This document shows positions 57,695-64,000 of a stretch of 64,000 bases of DNA, one piece after another. Under the pieces are notes generated by a model. That model searched no databases, had not been told where the DNA came from, and saw nothing but the letters and a program-made list of their open reading frames with translations. Source of the DNA: Proteles cristata cristata (lineage: Eukaryota > Chordata > Mammalia > Carnivora > Hyaenidae); NCBI GenBank assembly GCA_017311185.1, contig JAESUZ010003161.1, positions 2,341,501 through 2,405,500 of the forward strand, read 5' to 3'. The stretch's first letter is position 1, and each line of letters opens with the position of its first letter. The translations under genes and the position numbers were made by a program.

Positions 57695-57931
57695 GGGGCG
57701 CCTGGGTGGCTTAGTCGGTTAAGCGTCCGACTTTCGCTTAGGTCATGATCTCGCGGTTCGTGGGTTCGAGCCCCGCGTCGGGCTCTGTGCTGACTGCCAG
57801 CTCAGAGCCTGGAGCCTGTTTCAGTCTGTGACTCCCTCTCTCTCTGACCCTCCCCTGCTCGCGCTGTCTCTCTCTCTCTCTCTCTCTCCTAGAAATGAAT
57901 AAAACATTAAAAAAAAAATTAAAAAAAAAAT
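57695..57931 (+). repeat. Young CAN-type SINE (youngest subfamily), intact pol III boxes
   Basis: Complete, little-diverged copy. The A-box-like TGGCTTAGTCGG lies at 57707-57718 and the B-box GGTTCGAGCC at 57763-57772. It was inserted into the tail of the SINE at 57485, with TSD AATAAACATTAGAA at 57681-57694 against AAAAAGCATTAGAA at 57932-57945. Confidence 0.97.
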
Positions 57932-58198
57932 AAAAAGCATTAGAAAATTTTTTTTAAAAAAACAGTTTAATAAAGCAATCAAGTACCTGAAACAATGTTT
58001 GCACAGTATGTGTTCCTTATACTTGGGCAATTTGCTGCCACAGTATTGAATTTCATTTGAAACTCTAAGAACAATATTTTATTGACTGGTACATGGAACA
58101 ACCCCCAACATTTGAATAACATTATTAGAACTAAAAGGAATGGGTCAATACAGATGCAATACTTCACAGGCAGATGGGCTTTTTTTGGGATACTTAAA

Positions 58199-58421
58199 AA
58201 ATTTTTTTCTATGTTTATTTATTTTGAGAGAGAGACAGAGACAGAGAAACAGAGCATGAGTGGGTGAGGGGCAGAGAGAGAGGGAGATAAAGAATCCGAA
58301 GCAGGCTTCAGGCTCTGAGCTGTCAGCACAGAGCCTGACATGGGGCTTGAACCCACAAACCATGATACCGTGACCTGAGCAGAACTCTGACACTTAACTG
58401 ACTGAGCCACCCAGGTGCCCT
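58199..58421 (-). repeat. CAN-type SINE
   Basis: Antisense, ending GAGCCACCCAGGTGCCC. TSD GGATACTTAA near 58188 against GGATACTTTAA near 58423. Confidence 0.94.
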
Positions 58422-58454
58422 AGGATACTTTAATGACAATTTTATGGAAGTTCA

Positions 58455-58605
58455 GCCATGAGCAGGTGTGTGTCAAGCATGAGGGATATGAGGATGAACA
58501 AGGCATAACCCCTAGCTTCAAAGAGCTTCAAAGGACCATCATTATCTTATTTCCAAAATCTAACATGCTAATTGGCACAGAATGGGTGCTAATGAATCTT
58601 GGATG
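58455..58605. repeat. MIR/L2-type remnants
   Basis: AGCTTCAAAGAGCTTCAAAG and CAGAATGGGTGCTAATGAATC resemble old LINE/SINE 3' ends. Weak. Confidence 0.4.
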
Positions 58606-60368
58606 AATCACTGAAAGGTCAGCTTAAAATTACAAAAAGACTGCTACAAACACAGATACCCACAGGAGCTCCAGGCCAGAGAGTCAGAGTGAATAAAAGT
58701 AGGAGGCATGAGTGGAATGGAAGGGATAATAGTAAATGTGGCCAGTATTAGACAACATGAATGAACAGTAGTGTGGAAAAACTTTACTGAAATGAAAAAT
58801 AAAAGCGAATTTTATCAGAAAGGAAAAAGAAACCTAATGAAGATACTAGAACCACCTCCCCCCCACACACACAAAATGATAATAGTAAATCAAGATTTAG
58901 GTCGAAACCAAAAGCGTAACTTCATTGATAACGTGCATTTTGTGTCAGCTTAAAGTATAAAATTTGAAACAAATTTTGGAGACCTTAATTATATGTTGCC
59001 ATTAACAAAATCATCATTGTTTTAAAACCTCCATTTTCTTCATCCATTGGAGCCCCTATGCTAAATAATGATAGATTGTTAGACATTGTTTTCCCATAGT
59101 ATTTGTTAGGTGGGTTTTTAAAGTTTGTTTTGAAACTTGGGGAAAGAATATGGTGCTATAGATATGGTGATGGAAATTGTCAAAACTAAACTTCAAGAGC
59201 ACATTTTAGAAAAACTAGTACTCACATAATTGATGACTATCCCAAAGAATTCTTAGTTCAATTTTTTGTTCAATTTTACTTGTAATGAAATTACACAAAG
59301 CAATAACTGGTAATGATTTGCATAAGTCTACTGAAAATAATCTTTTCATCTTCACAATGAACTTCTCATCCACTTAAATTAATAGGGATTGGAATCAGAA
59401 ATACAAGTGATTCATCATCTTGACTTAATTATTGAAATCCACCAAGGTTCAGAGAGCAATTGGCAATCAGACAAAACAGAGAGTACAAGAATTCGATATC
59501 TCAGATGTCAGTGACATTTTGACTATGGGAGTTTTTTAATTGAAAAGCATGATAAATCTTCAAAGGACAGTTTCTACCTAGTCTTTATGAGAAATAAGTT
59601 TTGTTGACAAATAAACTAATATATGACTCTGGGAAAAAAATCTTCATTCTAGTGGCTAAAATGTAGCCAACCATCAAAGCGTTACCTGCTGCTAAGAATC
59701 CTCTTAGTGCTTTGTTATTCCAACAGGGACTTTTCTATCCTGAAAACCTAATAAAGTTTCAAACCCCTTTCAAAGGGGTCCTGACTTCCTCTTTTTATCT
59801 AGTAATAATATATATTTATGTTTTCTTTACCCAGTAAAGTAATACAGTCATGACATACTTTTTTTTTTCCTCCAAAGACCTGCATAATAATATACTCATT
59901 ATTTAATTTAAAATTTTTTTCATTAGCCAAAAAAATCTAAATTGTAAAAGACAAATTTTATGTGCTTAGTGAAATTGTTTAGAGGTGAATGTTTATATTT
60001 TATTTTATATTATATAACATTAGGTGAGACTTACAGTGTCTCAAGCATTTCACAGAATAATATCTTACTTTTTAAATAACTGGAATATAACATAGATTTG
60101 CTTTAAATCTATACCTGTTCTATTTTGTGAAAACTGTGACAAATTAAAACATATATTCTAATAGCATAATATTACAGTCAAACCGAGAAAACCTGGCCAG
60201 ATTTGTTTCTACCCAAGAACAAATTTTCATTTTCAAAAGATATAATGGAAGCTATTAAAATTAGTAAAACTTTCTATACACGTAGACCATTTATAACCTA
60301 TGGACTCCATTGTATCCCAGGGCTGCATGTTTTATGCTGTTTAAATAAAAAACCAAAACAAAATCATA
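58606..60368. other. Unassigned AT-rich sequence
   Basis: About 1.8 kb without a recognised family. Holds an inverted repeat ACCCCTTT-C-AAAGGGGT at 59763-59779. Confidence 0.3.
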
Positions 60369-60490
60369 GGGGCACCTGAATGGCTCAGTCGGTTGAGCAT
60401 CTGATTCTTGTTCTCAGCTCAGGTCTTGATCTCAGGATCATGAGTTCAAGCCCCACATTGGGCTCTGCAGTAGAGATGAAGCCTACTTAA
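60369..60490 (+). repeat. Older short CAN-type SINE, first of a tandem pair
   Basis: GGGGCACCTGAATGGCTCAG to GAAGCCTACTTAAAATTC. The next SINE follows 14 bp later. Confidence 0.88.
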
Positions 60491-60504
60491 AATTCAATTA
60501 ATCA

Positions 60505-60691
60505 GGGCACCTGGGTGGCTCAGTTGGTCCAGCATCTAACTCTTGATTTCAGCTCAGGTCATGATCCCAGGGTCATGGATTCCAGCCCCAGGTAGGGCTC
60601 TGAGCTGAGTGTGGAGCCTGCTTGGGATTTTCTGTCTCTCCCTCTGTCTCTTTCTCCCAACTCGTACTCTGTCTCTAACTAACTAACTAAC
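60505..60691 (+). repeat. Older CAN-type SINE with (AACT)n tail
   Basis: GGGCACCTGGGTGGCTCAG, CTGAGTGTGGAGCCTGC body, tail TAACTAACTAACTAAC. Likely TSD TAAAATTCAA at 60488-60497 and 60692-60701. Confidence 0.9.
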
Positions 60692-60701
60692 TAAAATTCA
60701 A

Positions 60702-61109
60702 AAAATAGATCTGGAGCTATCAATTCATTTTGGAAATAAAAAGATTAATTCTATTAAAAAAACAGTAAGAGCAATACCTGGAACAAAGGGCCTCCCATTG
60801 GAAGCAGGGCAGGTATTTTTCACAATACTAGGAAGAGAGTGCTGAGAAGATGCCAATGTTCAGAAGATATAAGGGAAATGTAATCAAGAAAAAATGATCT
60901 GCACAGAACCAAGAAGGGCAAGATGTTGCAGTCTCAGAAAGCACTGAGGTTCAGGAAATATAAAAGGAGGTAATAAGAAGAGATCTTAGGTAGGTTTGAC
61001 TCAAAAAGGAGAGAGATGGAGAGAGACAGAAATAGAATTATTAAAATTGGGATGAGTAATTAGAAAAGGTGCAAGTAAAATTTTCTGTTTTAAATTGATA
61101 CTGAGCCCA
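60702..61109. other. Unassigned sequence
   Basis: Purine-rich in parts. No family recognised. Confidence 0.3.
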
Positions 61110-61790
61110 GTGCTTATGCTCTGCCTGAGCCTACTGATGGAAAGTAACTGAATTTAGTTGCTGGTAGAAAAAAAAATCTGGGGCAGAAGCCAAACAAGCA
61201 ATGTACTATCAGTAGATTGTACTGAAAAAGGAATATGCTTTTATACAAATATGCACTATGGTAGATTGCTTTTAAAGATGGCCACCAACAATTCCTCTTA
61301 TGTGCATGCCCCTCTTCCCTTCAGGAAGGGGAATCTATTTCCCGTCATCTTGGTTCTGGCCTGGACTTGTGACTTATTTTTACCTAAAGGATGTGGCAGA
61401 AGTGATAGACACTGTGACAGTTCTCTGGACTCAGAATTTAGGAAACATGGCAGCACCCATTTCTCTCTAGAAAGCCAGTTGTCAAGCTTTTGGAAAGACA
61501 ATCTAGACTGCTAGAGAAATGGATGTACATGGAAGAGAATCAAGGTACCCTAGCCACTTAGCCCACCACAGCTGAGGCACCGAACATGTGAGTAAGACTA
61601 TTTTTGATGTTCCAGACCCAGCAGCTACAAACTAATTACAGCCATGTGGCCCCAGCTGATAGACACTACGTGGAGCAGAAGAATTGCCAACCAACCCATA
61701 AGAGAAATAATAAATCATTGGTTTAATCCACTATCTTTTAAGGTGGTTTTACTTATACAGCAACAGATACTAAAATTTTGCAGCAAACTA
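61110..61790 (+). repeat. Old LTR-like element (MaLR/MLT1-like)
   Basis: GGTTCTGGCCTGGACTTGTGAC, GAAGAATTGCCAACCAACCC, GAGAAATAATAAATCATTGG and CAGCAACAGATAC are in the order of an MLT1-type 3' half. The 118-codon open frame at 61158-61514 lies inside it and is not a gene. Confidence 0.5.
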
Positions 61791-62099
61791 AAAGGAAAAA
61801 TAAAAAGTGGCTGGAGAGGAGCAGATGAATTTAAAGTGAACTGAAAAAAAAAATACAAGAAGCAATCAATGTTAGGGTAGAAGCAAAATGATGGCAACAG
61901 AAAGTGGCAAAGAAAGCCAAGTAATGAGCCTGGGAGGACTGATGTTTGAATGCTAAAGTTGCTTTTTTCAAAGGGTAACTAAAAAAGTATCAGGAACATA
62001 AGGAGAAAATTCATTGTTCTGATAAAAGAAAATTATATCATTTCAATCATAGTAAAGAACTTACTGGATTCCAACTTGAATATGACAACAATTCTAAAT

Positions 62100-63370
62100 T
62101 TAGACAAAATTTAAAAAGAAAATCTCTTTGGAGAAATCGGGAAGCTACCACGGCAGTCAATATTTAAAGTGCCAAGATCTGAGAGGGAAAGGAAGTTCAC
62201 TGATAGGAACCCAACATGCTGTAGCACTTTTCCCCAGAGGAATTGGAGGATTTCTGAGCTACAAAGGAGGAGAGAAACCAAGCAGAAAGCAGTGTTTAAA
62301 GGCTGCCAGGGATTTCAATAGTGTTATTACTGAAAATCGGGCCCATGCAAGGAGGGGGATGCCTAGCAAATCTCTCATACTTCTAATTAAGAATCCAGGA
62401 CCATAATATAAGAAAAAATATGAACCAAAAATAGAAAAAACCTTACCAAGGACTGAAACCTGTCTTTGAGTCAAATAAACCCCAGGTAGGAGTCAGGTAA
62501 TATTCCCTTAATCTAATTACCAATCAGAAAAGTTGGAGGGCAGGGAAGTCCTCCTTGGAAGAAGATAATGTCTGTGAAAGTGTCAAATTATCACTACAAT
62601 TTTTCACCACAATGTTTTGTGCTCAGTTGAAAACTCCCAGGCATTCCTGGAAAGGACCAAATACCTGGCAAATAAAAGAAAGAATAGACAATGGAGGCAG
62701 AGCTCCAGGTCTCTGCTCCAGGTGATCCAGATGTTAGAGATATTATATATAGTTTTTGAAATTATCATAAATATATCTGTGGAAACACATGACAGGATGA
62801 ATGATTTCACCAGAGAACTGGAATCTTCAAGAAATTATTAAATTTAAATAAACACTCTATAAATGGGTAGTACTATAATAAATATTTTAAATTAAGTAGA
62901 CAGGATTAACACAAATTAGACACAACAGATCAAAGGATTTGAAACTGGAAGAAAGGTCAGTAGAATGGATCCAATAAAGCATGGAGAAAAAATATATTTT
63001 AAAAAATGGTGGAGTATAAACATATAGGGCATGATGAAAAACCTAACATATTTATAAGTATTCCAGAAAAAGAATGCCAAGAGAATGAGAGAGCGAGAGA
63101 GGGAGAGAAAAAGAGAGAAGAGAGAGAAGGGGAGGGAAGGTAGGAGGAAGGGAAAAAGGAAAAAGGAGGGGAATGATGCAGAAATAATAATGAAGAGGAA
63201 CTGGCTGAGAAATGATCAAAACTAATAAAAGACAACATGTCACACATTTAAGAAATTTTATGAATCTCAAGCAGAACAAGAACAACAAAATACCCAAGTA
63301 TTTCATAGTAAAACTACTCAAAACCAATATCAACAATGACAACAAGCAACTTTAAAGTAAATACTTCAAT
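62100..63370 (+). repeat. L1M or HAL1 ORF1-type region
   Basis: AAATAAACCCCAGGTAGGAG, AGGTGATCCAGATGTTAGAG, GTATTCCAGAAAAAGAATGCC, ACTAATAAAAGACAACATG and AAACTACTCAAAACCAATATC follow, in order, the ORF1-side half of an old L1M or HAL1 element. A purine-rich expansion at 63083-63172 sits where the consensus has a short GAGAGGAGAG segment. No intact frame. Confidence 0.6.
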
Positions 63371-63439
63371 CTCAATATTTAAAAATATGAATTGAGTTGC
63401 TTTCCTTGAAGCTCCTCTGCAGTTAAATGAACACACACA

Positions 63440-63645
63440 GGGGCACCTGGATGGCTCAGTCAGATAAGCATCTGACTTCGGCTCAGGTCATGATCTCACA
63501 GTTTGTGGGTTTGTGCTGACAGCTCAGAGCCTGGAGCTTCCTTCAGATTCTGTATCTCTCTCTCTCTCTCTGCCTTGCCCCTCTCTGCCCCGGGTAGTAC
63601 TCTGTCTCCCTCTCTCAAAAATAAATGAACATTAAAAAATGTTTA
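63440..63645 (+). repeat. CAN-type SINE lacking the B-box
   Basis: GGGGCACCTGGATGGCTCAG onward. About 20 bp between GTGGGTT and TGTGCTGACAG are missing, removing the B-box and GAGCCCC. A-rich tail at 63618-63645. Confidence 0.92.
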
Positions 63646-63902
63646 AAAATACAAATAAAACATAAACACAAACACCCAGTTTTTTTTTTTATATGTTCTT
63701 CTGTTGGCTTGGGACAGAGTGGGGCAGATCCACAAATATTTTTTGGATCCCTTTATGTAATTACTGACACACATGGGAAAGAGAATAAGAAACTTTGCCC
63801 TTCAGGCTTCTCTTCTTTCCATATTTCTTAACCTTTCTTAGATCGCCTTTAGAAAGCCTATCCATCTGTCTGGCATAGAATCTTAGAATTTACTTTAACC
63901 CT

Positions 63903-63938
<36 letters not shown>

Positions 63939-64000
63939 TTGAGCCTTGAAACTCAAGGTGACATCTCCATGTATAAACTCTCTAACGAAGTTTAGGCATC
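63646..64000. other. Unassigned sequence around a (CA)n tract
   Basis: Apart from the microsatellite, no family or exon was recognised. Confidence 0.3.
63905..63937 (+). repeat. (CA)n microsatellite
   Basis: About 16 uninterrupted CA units. Confidence 0.95.

Noticed and set aside
57695..57780. tRNA-like gene
   Set aside because: It is the tRNA-Lys-derived head of a SINE with a SINE body and tail, not a functional tRNA gene.
61158..61514. 118-codon open frame
   Set aside because: It lies inside an old LTR-like element and has no protein family features.
62128..62406. 92-codon frame in unique-looking sequence
   Set aside because: The surroundings follow an old L1M/HAL1 element. No intact ORF1 could be followed.

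Overview
This is nuclear DNA from a mammal, from the order Carnivora and its feliform (cat-like) branch. The evidence is about thirty tRNA-Lys-derived CAN-type SINEs with the head GGCGCCTGGGTGGCTCAG, carnivoran LINE-1 3' ends (ending near CAATAAACTATTT), and older mammal-wide repeats (MIR, L2, L1M, MaLR-like LTRs, MER5-like). The base composition is AT-rich. The youngest SINEs here carry changes I do not associate with the domestic cat, so the source may be a non-felid feliform, but the sequence alone does not settle the species.

I find no protein-coding gene, exon, functional RNA gene or CpG island. The longest open frames (118-129 codons) lie in simple repeats, C/T-rich sequence or old transposons. 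The best reading is intergenic or deep-intronic DNA, and its interest lies in the layering of its repeats.

Layout. 0-8 kb: several SINEs, one nested in another at 1.4-1.7 kb, a 50-bp duplicated segment (2628 and 4620) beside a perfect hairpin, and a three-layer nest at 6.0-6.85 kb. 8.4-9.6 kb: an old LTR-like element split by a carnivoran L1. 10-25 kb: MIRs, scattered SINEs and much unassigned sequence. 26.3-27.4 kb: a second LTR-like element of similar type split by an older carnivoran L1. 29-34 kb: SINEs, an unusually complete L2 (30.64-31.89 kb) and a short L1 3' end. 34-38 kb: antisense L1M and an L1 head-to-head junction. 38.4-39 kb: an MLT1-like LTR. 40.6 kb: a tiny L1 insertion. 43.4-45 kb: an antisense L1M ORF2 stretch broken by four same-orientation SINEs, followed by a second LTR-like block. 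47-48 kb: an L1M inserted into a MIR. 48-61 kb: many SINEs, several in tandem. 61-63.4 kb: an old LTR-like element and an L1M/HAL1 ORF1-type region.

No genes act together here. The activity on record is retrotransposition: L1-type endonuclease and reverse transcriptase inserted both L1s and SINEs, leaving target-site duplications (TSDs) with A-rich starts for + insertions and T-rich ends for - insertions. At least ten of these TSDs are still exact or nearly exact. Family names rest on memory of consensus sequences; no library search was run.
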